DNA from: Robbsia andropogonis
GTDB lineage: Bacteria; Pseudomonadota; Gammaproteobacteria; Burkholderiales; Burkholderiaceae
Direction of reading: 5' to 3'
Length of the DNA stretch: 64,000 bases
NCBI RefSeq assembly: GCF_000970345.1
Contig: NZ_LAQU01000022.1
Span: 24,993 to 88,992 of the forward strand
The notes beneath the pieces are model-generated. The model did no database searches. It was not told the origin of the DNA and saw only the letters and a list, made by a program, of their open reading frames with translations. Below, one piece after another: positions 17,980-31,509 of the stretch. Each line of letters opens with the position of its first letter. The first letter of the stretch is position 1. Both the position numbers and the translations under genes were made by a program.

Positions 17980-19454
17980 CGAGATCGATGGAACGTCTCT
18001 GGTTTGTTGTGTTGCTTCTGGCCGGGTGCGCAGCCATGCCGATGGTATCCGCGCAGCAGCACGCGCCAGACGCGCTGACGCTTGCGCCACCCTTGCCGGG
18101 GATCGAGGATGCCGTCCCGTCTCCGAGTTTGCCGCTAAAGGCAACGTCATCGCAAGGACCGCATCCGTCATCCGGCCGCATGAACCTGCATGTCGATCGT
18201 GCACCGCTGCGGGAGGTCCTTCAGGGATTTGCCCAATTCGCCGGGATGGACATCGTCACATCCGATGGCGTAAAGGGCGAGGTGTCGATGCATGTGATCG
18301 ACGTACGCTGGCAGGATGCGTTTGCCGCGCTGCTGCGATCGCGGGGCCTCGCGCGACAGGACGCGCATGGTGTGATGTGGGTGGCACCTGCCGCTGAAAT
18401 AGAGAAACGCGCCCGGGACCAGGACGACGCGCTGGCCAAACAGGCTGATAACGCACCGCTTGCGAGCCGATTGTTCGAGCTGCATTACCAGCGTGCCGAC
18501 GACATGCGCAAGCTGATCGCCGGGGACGGTCAGTTGCTGTTGTCCAAGCGCGGGGCATTGAGCGCCGACATGCGCACGAACCGCTTGTTCGTGACCGATA
18601 CGCCGGCACGCCTTGCGCATATCGCCGAACTCGTCACGGCATTCGATCTGCCGGCGCGGCAAGTGCTGATAGAAGCGCGGATCGTCGAGGCCGACGCCGG
18701 CTTTTCCCAGCAACTTGGCGCGCGGCTGCGCCTGGGCGGTGGAGCCAAGACAGATGCGGTCCAGATACCGGGCGGCACCCTGTACGACGCCGGTGCGCTG
18801 CCGTTGTTAGGTGTGACGGCAGCCAGCGCGGCATTCACGTTGTTCAAGGCGGGCGCGGACAGGTTGATCTCGCTGGAATTGAGCGCCCTGGAGTCCGAGG
18901 GGCGGGGCAAGGTGCTGTCGAGCCCGCGCGTGGTTACCACCGATCGGCACAAGGCCACGATCGAGCAGGGTACCGAGCTGCCGTATCAAGGACGGCGGGC
19001 GTCACGACGCGGGGATGACAGTGGTGGGGCGCGGAGCGGCAGCGTGCAATTCAAGCGTGCCTCGTTACGGTTGGAGGTGACGCCGCATATCACGCCAGAC
19101 CGACGCGTTCTGCTCGAGGTCGACGTTGCAAAAGACACATTAGGCGTGGTGACCGACGCGGGCCATGCCATCGATACGAAGCAGGTACGTACCCAGGTGG
19201 AGGTCGAGGATGGCGGCACGGTATCTATCGGCGGTATTTTCTCGCGTGAAACGCGCCGTGATGTCGTCGGAGTCCCGTTGTTGCAACGTATTCCGTTTCT
19301 TGGCGCACTCTTCCGGCGCACGACCGAAACAGAGCGCAAAATCGAACTGGTGATCTTGCTGACGCCCACGGTTGTTGACGCCGACATCACGCGTTTTTCC
19401 GTGCCCGGAGCGAAACGGGCAAGCGTTCAGGATGAAGCAGATGTGCCCGTTTAG
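17976..19454 (+). CDS. pilQ: Type IV pilus secretin PilQ (short form)
   Basis: PilQ forms the outer-membrane pore through which the pilus passes. A signal peptide (MERLWFVVLLLAGCAAMPMVSAQ) contains a possible lipobox-like LAGC. An STN/secretin short domain follows (LHVDRAPLREVLQGFAQFAGMDIV), then a secretin-N domain (FELHYQRADDMRKLIAG...RLFVTDTPARLAHI), and the C-terminal secretin barrel with VLSSPRVVTTDRHKATIEQG and the end block VPLLQRIPFLGALFR. At 492 aa it lacks the N-terminal AMIN domains of the 700-residue PilQ proteins, so septal peptidoglycan targeting may differ. It is the last gene of the coupled pil operon. Confidence 0.92.
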   Translation: MTRSMERLWFVVLLLAGCAAMPMVSAQQHAPDALTLAPPLPGIEDAVPSPSLPLKATSSQGPHPSSGRMNLHVDRAPLREVLQGFAQFAGMDIVTSDGVKGEVSMHVIDVRWQDAFAALLRSRGLARQDAHGVMWVAPAAEIEKRARDQDDALAKQADNAPLASRLFELHYQRADDMRKLIAGDGQLLLSKRGALSADMRTNRLFVTDTPARLAHIAELVTAFDLPARQVLIEARIVEADAGFSQQLGARLRLGGGAKTDAVQIPGGTLYDAGALPLLGVTAASAAFTLFKAGADRLISLELSALESEGRGKVLSSPRVVTTDRHKATIEQGTELPYQGRRASRRGDDSGGARSGSVQFKRASLRLEVTPHITPDRRVLLEVDVAKDTLGVVTDAGHAIDTKQVRTQVEVEDGGTVSIGGIFSRETRRDVVGVPLLQRIPFLGALFRRTTETERKIELVILLTPTVVDADITRFSVPGAKRASVQDEADVPV

Positions 19455-19630
19455 CGACAAGAATGCGGGAAAAGCGCATATTGTGATGGGAAAATAGTAA
19501 TTTCGCGCGAAAGGCCAGCGTGCCGCTCGACAATTGCCCCTGTTTCCCCGTAAGCTGCGCGAGACGCCGCGAGGCTGCGTGAGCCCGTGGCGGGCTGGAT
19601 TCACAGGCTGTTGCGCGACGAAAGAATCAG

Positions 19631-20377
19631 ATGAATCGGATGGGACAGGAAAAGCGCCGCGGCAATGTCATTCTGGTGGGCTTGATGGGGGCGGGTAAAA
19701 CCACCGTCGGGCGCGCGCTCGCGCGTAAGCTGGGTCGCACATTTTTCGACTCTGACCATGAGATAGAGGCTCGCACGGGTGTCAAGATTCCCACGATCTT
19801 CGAGCACGAAGGCGAGGATGGTTTCCGGACACGCGAAGCCGAAGTGATTGACGATCTGACGCAACGCGATGGCATTGTCCTGGCAACCGGTGGGGGCGCT
19901 GTGCTTCGCCCGGAAAACCGTGTACGCCTGATGTCTCGCGGAACGGTGGTGTACCTGTGCGCCCACCCGCACGACTTGTGGCTGCGCACCCGTCGCGACA
20001 AGAGCCGGCCGCTTTTGCAGACAGAAGATCCCCGCGGCCGCCTCGAGGCCTTGTTCACGATCCGTGATCCGATCTATCGTGAGACCGCGCACTGCGTCAT
20101 GGAGACAGGTCGCCCGTCGATCAACAGCCTTACCGCGTCCATCATCGCGCAGCTTGGTCTGGATGATGAGCGGATCGCCACCGAAGCCGTACATCAGGCC
20201 CGCGCGAATCCGCCGACGACGTCCGTGCCCCTTTCCGCGGGCACCGGTGCGGCGCCATTACCGACACCGACGTCGTCCCGGACACCGGTGCAGGCGGCGC
20301 TCCCTTTTGACGTCGAGCGCGACGACGGGTCCGTAGATGCCCCCGTTCCCAACGCTGGCGTGCGGTCTGCGCCATAA
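19631..20377 (+). CDS. aroK: Shikimate kinase AroK with C-terminal extension
   Basis: AroK phosphorylates shikimate at O3 with ATP. The Walker A is GLMGAGKTT, the shikimate-binding Asp is in FFDSDHEIE, Arg in FRTREAEV, the GGG loop in LATGGGAVL, and the adenine/lid region RDKSRPLL. These fill about 180 residues, the normal whole enzyme. About 65 further residues are Pro/Thr/Ala-rich and end in [15 protein letters not shown], with no recognisable fold. The start of aroB lies only seven bases after the stop, so the two shikimate enzymes are co-transcribed, and the position after pilQ is conserved. Confidence 0.95.
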   Translation: MNRMGQEKRRGNVILVGLMGAGKTTVGRALARKLGRTFFDSDHEIEARTGVKIPTIFEHEGEDGFRTREAEVIDDLTQRDGIVLATGGGAVLRPENRVRLMSRGTVVYLCAHPHDLWLRTRRDKSRPLLQTEDPRGRLEALFTIRDPIYRETAHCVMETGRPSINSLTASIIAQLGLDDERIATEAVHQARANPPTTSVPLSAGTGAAPLPTPTSSRTPVQAALPFDVERDDGSVDAPVPNAGVRSAP

Positions 20378-20384
20378 TGCCTTT

Positions 20385-21584
20385 ATGAAAAGCCTCTCCG
20401 TCGCATTGGGCGATCGTGCCTACCCTATCCAGATCGGCTCCGGTTTGATCGATCGTAGTGATGTGCTGCAAGCCGGTTTGCCCAAGGTGGCCGCAGCGGG
20501 CAAGGGCCTGTTTGTGATTGTCACGAACACAACCGTCGAGGCGCTTTACGGCGAACGGCTGCGGTATGCGTTACGTCCGCTGGGCGCGCGGGTCGAGACG
20601 ATCGTGCTGCCCGACGGCGAATCGTTCAAGCATTGGGAAACACTGAACCTGATTTTCGATCGGTTGCTAGAAATCCGCGCTGACCGCAAGACGACGCTGA
20701 TCGCCTTGGGCGGTGGCGTCGTAGGAGACATGACCGGTTTCGCCGCGGCCACCTATATGCGCGGCGTGCCGTTCGTGCAGATTCCCACCACCTTGTTGGC
20801 GCAGGTCGATTCCTCGGTCGGAGGGAAGACTGGCATCAACCATCCGCGCGGAAAGAACATGATTGGCGCGTTCTACCAGCCGCAGGCGGTGATTGCCGAT
20901 ACGGCGGTGCTGACATCGTTACCGCCCCGCGAACTGGCGGCGGGTATTGCCGAAGTCATTAAAACCGCCGCGGTAGCCGATGCGGCGTTTTTCGATTGGG
21001 TTGCGGAGAACGTTGCGGCATTGTCCGGCTATGACGAGGCCGCACTGGCGGACGCGGTGCTGCGTTCGTGCGCGGTGAAGGCGCGCGTGGTCGCCGCCGA
21101 CGAGCGCGAGGGTGGGTTGCGCGCGATACTGAATTTCGGGCACACGTTTGGGCATGCAATTGAAGCCGGTCTGGGTTTTGGCGCATGGCTGCATGGCGAG
21201 GCGGTGGGATGCGGCATGGTGATGGCAGCGGATCTGTCGGCCCGCCTGGGATTGCTCGACGACGCGTCGCGCGAACGCCTCGAACAGGTCACCGCCAAAG
21301 CGATGCTACCAACGCGGGCGCCATCATTGACGCGCGCCGCGGTAAAGCCGGTGGCGGTCCATGCGAGCGCGGATGCGGATGGGGATTCAGCGAATGCCGA
21401 TGCCGCCAACCGGGTTCGTGCCGATGCCGACCGCTATATCGACCTGATGTTGGGCGATAAGAAGACGGAAGGCGGGGAAATCAAATTCATTTTGTTGAAA
21501 TCGTTGGGCGAGGCGGTGATTACATCGGTCCCCGATGCCGATCTCCGGGCGACGCTGGCGGCGACGATCGCACCGGAGCAATAA
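20385..21584 (+). CDS. aroB: 3-dehydroquinate synthase AroB
   Basis: AroB converts DAHP to 3-dehydroquinate, the second shikimate step, using NAD and a metal. Motifs in order: [56 protein letters not shown], a metal Glu in GIAEVIKTA, and the metal His residues in [12 protein letters not shown] and [13 protein letters not shown] 20385 is the family start ([15 protein letters not shown]). The length is 399 aa; the surplus over the usual 360-370 is an Ala/Asp-rich insert ([19 protein letters not shown] region) before LMLGDKK. The stop overlaps the dgt start (TAATG). Confidence 0.96.
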   Translation: MKSLSVALGDRAYPIQIGSGLIDRSDVLQAGLPKVAAAGKGLFVIVTNTTVEALYGERLRYALRPLGARVETIVLPDGESFKHWETLNLIFDRLLEIRADRKTTLIALGGGVVGDMTGFAAATYMRGVPFVQIPTTLLAQVDSSVGGKTGINHPRGKNMIGAFYQPQAVIADTAVLTSLPPRELAAGIAEVIKTAAVADAAFFDWVAENVAALSGYDEAALADAVLRSCAVKARVVAADEREGGLRAILNFGHTFGHAIEAGLGFGAWLHGEAVGCGMVMAADLSARLGLLDDASRERLEQVTAKAMLPTRAPSLTRAAVKPVAVHASADADGDSANADAANRVRADADRYIDLMLGDKKTEGGEIKFILLKSLGEAVITSVPDADLRATLAATIAPEQ

Positions 21585-22750
21585 TGTCACACACGCCGCC
21601 GCTTTCCATCGACAACGCCTTTGAGTCCGGCCTTGCGCCCTATGCATGCCGATCGGCGGAAACGCTGGGAAGGCGATACGCGGAGCCGCCGCCGAATGCG
21701 CGAAGCCAGTTCCAGCGCGACCGTGATCGAATCGTGCACTCGACTGCATTCCGCCGTCTTGAATATAAAACCCAGGTATTCGTCAATCACGAAGGTGACT
21801 TGTTTCGCACGCGTTTGACGCATAGTCTCGAGGTGGCGCAGATTGCGCGATCCGTTGCGCGTAGTTTGCGTCTCAACGAAGACCTGGTCGAGGCGATCTC
21901 CCTGGCGCACGACCTCGGGCACACCCCATTTGGCCATGCCGGGCAGGATGCGCTGCACGCCTGCATGCGCGACCACGGGGGATTCGAGCACAATCTGCAA
22001 AGCCTGGCGGTGGTGGACGAGCTGGAAGAACGCTACGCCGAATTCGATGGCCTGAACCTGTGCTATGAAACACGAGAAGGTATTCTCAAGCACTGTTCGC
22101 GTGAAAACGCGAAGGAACTCGGTGCGCTGGGCCAGCGTTTTCTCCAGGGAAAGCAGCCGTCGCTCGAAGCACAGTTGGCGAATATCGCTGACGAGATCGC
22201 CTACAACAATCATGATATCGATGATGGCTTGCGCTCGGGCCTGATCACCATCGGGCAGCTGGAGGAGGTGACGCTCTGGCGCGATCATTACCTTGTCGCA
22301 CGAAACCGCTACGGCGAGTTGCCTGGCCGCCGCTTGATTCATGAGACGGTGCGATCGATGATCAATACCTTGATCATCGATCTGACGAACGAAACCACGC
22401 GTCGTCTTCAAGAGACAGGCGTGCGGTCCGTCGAGGACGTGCGCAATGCGCGAGCGCTTGTGGGAAGCAGCGAGGCGATGTTGACGCAGGCGCGGGAATT
22501 GAAGCAGTTCCTGTTCAAGCACCTGTATCGACACTACCAGGTGATGCGCATGGCAAATAAGGCGCAGCGAGTGATTACCGGCATGTTCGACGCGTTCTCC
22601 AGTGATCCGCGCCTGTTGCCGTCGCCGTATCAATCCAGCGACGCAGCGCGGCAGCCACGTCTGATCGCGCACTACATCGCGGGAATGACCGATCGGTATG
22701 CGCTGAAGGAGTATCGGCGCCTGTTCGTCGTGGATGATGAACAGGGCTGA
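21584..22750 (+). CDS. dgt: Deoxyguanosinetriphosphate triphosphohydrolase-like protein
   Basis: This is an HD-domain hydrolase that removes triphosphate from dGTP or related dNTPs. The substrate arm [20 protein letters not shown] comes first. The metal motif follows: H in TRLTHSLEV, then HD in [18 protein letters not shown], then the distal Asp in [17 protein letters not shown]. The 388 residues match the shorter bacterial dGTPase-like subfamily. It is translationally coupled to aroB, as in many betaproteobacteria. The following 100 bases, shared with convergent ompW, hold no clear terminator. Confidence 0.95.
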   Translation: MSHTPPLSIDNAFESGLAPYACRSAETLGRRYAEPPPNARSQFQRDRDRIVHSTAFRRLEYKTQVFVNHEGDLFRTRLTHSLEVAQIARSVARSLRLNEDLVEAISLAHDLGHTPFGHAGQDALHACMRDHGGFEHNLQSLAVVDELEERYAEFDGLNLCYETREGILKHCSRENAKELGALGQRFLQGKQPSLEAQLANIADEIAYNNHDIDDGLRSGLITIGQLEEVTLWRDHYLVARNRYGELPGRRLIHETVRSMINTLIIDLTNETTRRLQETGVRSVEDVRNARALVGSSEAMLTQARELKQFLFKHLYRHYQVMRMANKAQRVITGMFDAFSSDPRLLPSPYQSSDAARQPRLIAHYIAGMTDRYALKEYRRLFVVDDEQG

Positions 22751-22850
22751 TGGCACCCGGCCGGTTGTGGCAACAGACCCTTGCCAGTGCCGAGACGTCG
22801 TACCGAAGCGTGCCGGGTACGCTGTCGGTGAACCCTCCGGGGCCTGACCG

Positions 22851-23753
22851 TCAGAAGCGATAACCGATATTGACGTAGGTGACGATCGGATTCAATCTGG
22901 CGCGCACCGTTGTGGTGCTGGAGCCCGAGACGCGTGCGCCCGATGGCGTGGGGACATTCCGCATATTGGGCGTATTCATCGTCAGCGTGCTCGCGAGTGG
23001 AATGTACGAGATGGAGGCGCCGACGAACCAGTTCTTGTCGACGTTATACGACAAACCAGCATTGAACACCGGCGCGAAGCCGCGACTCGCATGGACGGAC
23101 GTATCGCCATACAGCTTGGTCCGCGAAAACTCACCATTCGTGATCTGCGCCCCGGTGAACCAGACATAAGTCACGCCCACGCCGATGAAGGGTCGGAGTT
23201 TGGCGGTCGGTTGTCTGAAATAATATTTTAAAAGAAGCGTAGGGCTCCACATGCGAGCGCTACCGATCTTGCCGAATGGCGTGTTGGTGCCGGTACCATT
23301 GATATTGAATTTGGGCGGCAGGCCGGCGACGGTTTCCGCGGCGATATGGTCAGTAATGAAATACGTCGCGGTCAGTCCAATCGTATTGGCGGCGCTGACG
23401 CCGGCGGTCGCCGCGCCGTCGCTACGGCTGAATGGCATTGGCCCTAATGGTGTCGCGAGGTTGCCGTTCGTGTTCATCGGTCCCGTGCTGACCTGCGGTG
23501 CGACATGCAACCAGCCTGTGCCAATGATGAGGTCTCCGGCCTTTTGCGCTTGCGCTTGTTGAAGGGCCCCAACGATCAGTGTCGCACCTATCGCGACCGA
23601 TCCGATCAAGCGCGTTCGCGTGCGTGCAGTCGTCCTGCCCGTCGGTCTTTGCCGGCCTTGCTGCTCGGTGACATCCGCACATGAGGGAAGGCTGTCATGT
23701 ACGTTCTCATGACGCGCGTGCGAACGCGTCAACGCGTGCTCTTTTCTCATCAT
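22851..23753 (-). CDS. ompW: OmpW family outer-membrane protein
   Basis: OmpW proteins are small eight-stranded outer-membrane barrels. The mature part is visible from about residue 70: GDLIIGTGWLHVAP, then the family blocks FITDHIAAETVAGLPPKF, LLLKYYFRQPTAKLRPFIGVGVTYVWF, and a final strand ending TYVNIGYRF with C-terminal Phe. The N-terminus is unusually long: about 45 polar residues precede the signal core (IGSVAIGATLIVGALQQAQAQ). ATG 23753 (or 23750) has AGGAGA seven bases upstream, which supports this long form even so. A possible -10 (GATAAT) lies on the minus strand at 23806-23801. Confidence 0.93.
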   Translation of the reverse strand: MMRKEHALTRSHARHENVHDSLPSCADVTEQQGRQRPTGRTTARTRTRLIGSVAIGATLIVGALQQAQAQKAGDLIIGTGWLHVAPQVSTGPMNTNGNLATPLGPMPFSRSDGAATAGVSAANTIGLTATYFITDHIAAETVAGLPPKFNINGTGTNTPFGKIGSARMWSPTLLLKYYFRQPTAKLRPFIGVGVTYVWFTGAQITNGEFSRTKLYGDTSVHASRGFAPVFNAGLSYNVDKNWFVGASISYIPLASTLTMNTPNMRNVPTPSGARVSGSSTTTVRARLNPIVTYVNIGYRF

Positions 23754-23914
23754 CTGTCTCCTGTCTTTTCTCGGTGTGTTTTGTCATGTTGTTTTCACCG
23801 ATTATCTGGAGCGATGGGACACGGCACCATTTTTAATATAGACCGCGCAATCTAGGACTTATCTCAGTCAAATCGGGCTATGCTTTACCCACACCGCTTA
23901 TTCGATTTCAGCCG

Positions 23915-24715
23915 ATGGCCCGTCTAGTCCGTCTCCATGTTCCCGGCATGCCGCAGCATGTCATCCTGCCCGTGCGTACTGGCCTGGGCGCCTTTCGTGC
24001 GGATGACGATGTCCGGTTTTTCATGGAAACATTACGCGGTGCCGCCCGCGCCCATGGGTTCGCCATTCACGCGTATGCGTTGACGCCGGCAATCGTTCAT
24101 TTGCTGGGGACGCCGCACGACGCGGACAGCGTGTCGCGCACCGTACAAGCAGTCGGGCGGCGCTATGTCGCATGGTTCAATCGGCGCCATGGCATGGAAG
24201 GGGCATTATGGGATGGCCGGTATCGGGCAACCGTAATCGACCCCGACGCGTTTTTGCTGTCCACCAGCGTGTTGATAGAAGCTGCCGCGGAGCCCGGGTT
24301 GCCGCAGGTCGCCGCGCATCGGGACCTGGAAACGGCGCACGCCGTCGACGTCCCGCCATCGGGGATGCCTGGCCCACTCAGTGCGTTCGCCGCGCTGCCG
24401 CCAGACGCACGCATCGGCCCGCGTCGTTCGAGTTATCCGCATCATGCAGGCCTGGCGATCGATCCAGCGATCACCGACCACGCTTTGTACTGGGCGCTCG
24501 GCAACACTCCTTTCGAGCGACACCGCAAGTACCGGGCGCTCGCTGAACAGCCCCTGGATCCCGCTACCTGCGCGGCCGCGTTGAACGCGGCGCATAAAGG
24601 CTGGCTGCGTGGCGACAATGCATTCATGCAACGCTGCGAGCGGCAAGCGAATCGCCGGCTCACCCCCTTGAAGCGCGGACGCCCCAAAAAAGTGAACGAT
24701 GACATTGCGAAATGA
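23915..24715 (+). CDS. Y1/IS200-like (RAYT-type) transposase homologue, HUH motif degenerate
   Basis: The fold matches REP-associated tyrosine transposases: QHVILPVRTG near residue 14, then HAYALTPAIVHLLGTP, then GRRYVAWFNRRHGMEGALWDGRY. In active enzymes the metal motif reads N-H-V-H; here residues 59-62 are A-I-V-H, so the first histidine is lost. A tyrosine (about 84) is kept, with Trp at 87. Single-strand DNA nicking is therefore doubtful, though the frame is intact across 266 residues with a basic end (KRGRPKKVND), which suggests a retained DNA-binding role. A 51-base palindromic element follows the stop by two bases. The gene stands alone before gltB, where related genomes also carry a RAYT-type gene as far as I recall. 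Confidence 0.8.
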   Translation: MARLVRLHVPGMPQHVILPVRTGLGAFRADDDVRFFMETLRGAARAHGFAIHAYALTPAIVHLLGTPHDADSVSRTVQAVGRRYVAWFNRRHGMEGALWDGRYRATVIDPDAFLLSTSVLIEAAAEPGLPQVAAHRDLETAHAVDVPPSGMPGPLSAFAALPPDARIGPRRSSYPHHAGLAIDPAITDHALYWALGNTPFERHRKYRALAEQPLDPATCAAALNAAHKGWLRGDNAFMQRCERQANRRLTPLKRGRPKKVNDDIAK

Positions 24716-24717
24716 TG

Positions 24718-24768
24718 TGACCCTAATTAATGATGCGCCACTTTGGGGCAAATGTATTAATAGGGTCA
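24718..24768. repeat. REP-like palindrome beside the RAYT-type gene
   Basis: TGACCCTAATTAAT at 24718-24731 and ATTAATAGGGTCA at 24756-24768 are inverted repeats with one extra A. Inside, TGCGCC and GGGGCA can add a second stem with one mismatch. It starts two bases after the transposase-like gene. REP and RAYT pairs elsewhere have this layout, but only one copy is visible in this window. It may also slow transcription into the gltB promoter. Confidence 0.6.
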
Positions 24769-24784
24769 GATCATGAAAAATCTT

Positions 24785-24813
24785 TTGTACTCCGGTAGTT
24801 GATCGCTTATATT
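24785..24813 (+). promoter_or_regulatory. sigma-70 promoter of gltBD
   Basis: TTGTAC at 24785-24790 and TATATT at 24808-24813 have the ideal 17-base spacing. The transcript would start near 24820 and leave a leader of about 100 bases before gltB. Confidence 0.65.
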
Positions 24814-24920
24814 GCGAGTTCCCACGGGCGCCTTCGCGCATCCGGTCCGGGTGTTGATATAAACGGCCGTCCCCGATGATGTTGCTGTGCGCGGCGTCGG
24901 CCTCCAATACGGTGTCCCCA

Positions 24921-29705
<4,785 letters not shown>

Positions 29706-29943
29706 CGTCCGGAGCCTCGACCGGCTCCTGAAGCGATCCCCACGATCCCCCAAAGAAAGCGCGTGACCACTGCGTGCCGGCGTACCGAAAACGGACGTCG
29801 GTGCCCTCCGGAAATCCGGGGCAGTCCGGGCGCGACGAACGAGGCAACATCCGAGCGTGTCAGCACGCATCGCCTGTCACCCGTCCTTCGCGCGTGGTGG
29901 ACCGTACCAGCACAACGCATGACCTGTATTGATTGAGAAAAAA
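29706..29943. other. gltB-gltD spacer, no gene seen
   Basis: This 238-base spacer is longer than needed in a two-gene operon. A small hairpin (GGAGCC at 29711-29716 with GGCTCC at 29723-29728) follows gltB. No promoter, T-run or supported reading frame is visible. Confidence 0.45.
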
Positions 29944-31419
29944 ATGGGCAAGGCAACCGGTTTTCTCGAGTTCGACCGACTCAGCGAACACTATGAAGCG
30001 CCGCAGGCGCGCGTGAAGCACTACAAGGAATTCGTCTTCGCACTGAAGGATGACGAGGCCAGGCAGCAGGGCGCGCGGTGCATGGACTGCGGTATCCCGT
30101 TCTGCAACAACGGCTGCCCGGTGAACAATATCATTCCGGACTTCAACGATCTGGTGTATCGCCAGGATTGGAAGTCCGCGATCCAGGTGCTGCACTCGAC
30201 GAACAATTTCCCCGAGTTCACGGGCCGCATTTGTCCGGCACCGTGCGAGGCGGCATGTACATTGGGCATCAATAATGATCCGGTAGGTATCAAGTCGATC
30301 GAACACGCGATCATCGATCGTGCCTGGGCGGAAGGCTGGGTCGCGCCGCAACCGCCGGCCGTGAAGACCGGCAAGAAGGTCGCCGTCGTCGGGTCCGGTC
30401 CCTCGGGGCTGGCCGCCGCGCAACAACTGGCGCGTGCGGGCCATGACGTCACCGTCTTCGAAAAGAACGACCGGATCGGCGGGTTGCTGCGCTACGGCAT
30501 TCCGGACTTCAAGCTGGAGAAGTGGCTGATCGATCGCCGCGTGCGCCAGATGGAAGCCGAAGGGGTGGTCTTCAAGACCAGCACGTTCATCGGCAAGGAC
30601 CCGCTGCCGGCGACGATTGCCAACAACGCGCGTGAAACCATCACGCCGGATCAACTGCGCGAGCAGTTCGACGCGGTCGTGATCTCGGGCGGGAGCGAAA
30701 CGCCGCGTGATTTGCCGGTACCGGGGCGCGATCTGGAAGGCGTTTACTTCGCGATGGAATTCCTGCCGCAGCAAAACCGGGTGGAGGCTGGCGACAAGCT
30801 GGCGGACCAGACGCTGGCAACCGGCAAGCACGTTGTCGTGATCGGCGGGGGCGATACCGGATCGGACTGCGTGGGTACCTCGAACCGGCACGGCGCGACC
30901 AGCGTGGCGCAGTTCGAATTGATGCCACGTCCGCCGGAAGAAGCCAACAAACCGCTGGTCTGGCCGTACTGGCCGACAAAGTTGCGCACGTCGTCGTCGC
31001 ATGACGAAGGGTGCGATCGGGACTGGTCGGTGGCGACGAAGCGTTTCGAAGGCAAGAATGGCAAAGTCGAGAAGTTGGTGGCCGCACGTGTCGAATGGAA
31101 GGACGGCAAGATGCAGGAAGTGCCGGGCTCCGAATTCGAGATGAAGGCTGACCTGGTGTTGCTGGCGATGGGATTCGTGTCGCCGGTGCAGGCGGTGCTG
31201 GATGCCTTCGGCGTCGAGCGCGATCCGCGCGGCAACGCAAAGGCTCGTACCGAGGACGCCGATGGTGTGCTGGCGTATGCGACGAATGTGCCGGGCGTGT
31301 TTGCCGCGGGCGATATGCGTCGTGGCCAGTCGTTGGTGGTGTGGGCGATTCGTGAAGGTCGTCAGGCCGCCCGCGCGGTCGATATCTTCCTGATGGGGGC
31401 GACGGAACTGCCGCGTTAA
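29944..31419 (+). CDS. gltD: Glutamate synthase (NADPH) small subunit GltD
   Basis: GltD takes electrons from NADPH through FAD and two 4Fe-4S clusters to GltB. The N-terminal cysteines are in [18 protein letters not shown] and [15 protein letters not shown]. The FAD dinucleotide motif is [18 protein letters not shown]. The NADPH motif is [32 protein letters not shown] is the C-terminal FAD contact. The 491-residue length is standard. The frame extends five codons upstream to a TTG-type start at 29929, but ATG 29944 ([10 protein letters not shown]) matches the family. Confidence 0.97.
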   Translation: MGKATGFLEFDRLSEHYEAPQARVKHYKEFVFALKDDEARQQGARCMDCGIPFCNNGCPVNNIIPDFNDLVYRQDWKSAIQVLHSTNNFPEFTGRICPAPCEAACTLGINNDPVGIKSIEHAIIDRAWAEGWVAPQPPAVKTGKKVAVVGSGPSGLAAAQQLARAGHDVTVFEKNDRIGGLLRYGIPDFKLEKWLIDRRVRQMEAEGVVFKTSTFIGKDPLPATIANNARETITPDQLREQFDAVVISGGSETPRDLPVPGRDLEGVYFAMEFLPQQNRVEAGDKLADQTLATGKHVVVIGGGDTGSDCVGTSNRHGATSVAQFELMPRPPEEANKPLVWPYWPTKLRTSSSHDEGCDRDWSVATKRFEGKNGKVEKLVAARVEWKDGKMQEVPGSEFEMKADLVLLAMGFVSPVQAVLDAFGVERDPRGNAKARTEDADGVLAYATNVPGVFAAGDMRRGQSLVVWAIREGRQAARAVDIFLMGATELPR

Positions 31420-31469
31420 ACCGTTGGTGCATGACGCCGTGCCGTGTCGATACGGTCCGGCGGGAATAT

Positions 31470-31506
31470 CGTCATGGGTGCTATCCGCGCGCCCATGACG
31501 TTTTTT
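31470..31506 (+). terminator. Rho-independent terminator of gltBD
   Basis: CGTCATGGGTGC at 31470-31481 pairs with GCGCCCATGACG at 31489-31500 (12 base pairs, one G-T) over a seven-base loop, followed directly by TTTTTT at 31501-31506. It also separates gltD from the convergent ABC gene. Confidence 0.9.
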
Positions 31507-31509
31507 CGT

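Noticed and set aside
16695..18062. 455-codon frame antisense to the PilO-PilP gene
   Set aside because: Ser/Arg/Pro-rich mirror of an Ala/Asp-rich coding strand with no family likeness. The plus-strand gene is supported by four-base overlaps on both sides.
21587..22756. 389-codon frame antisense to dgt
   Set aside because: The plus strand has a complete HD-hydrolase motif set; the antisense has none.
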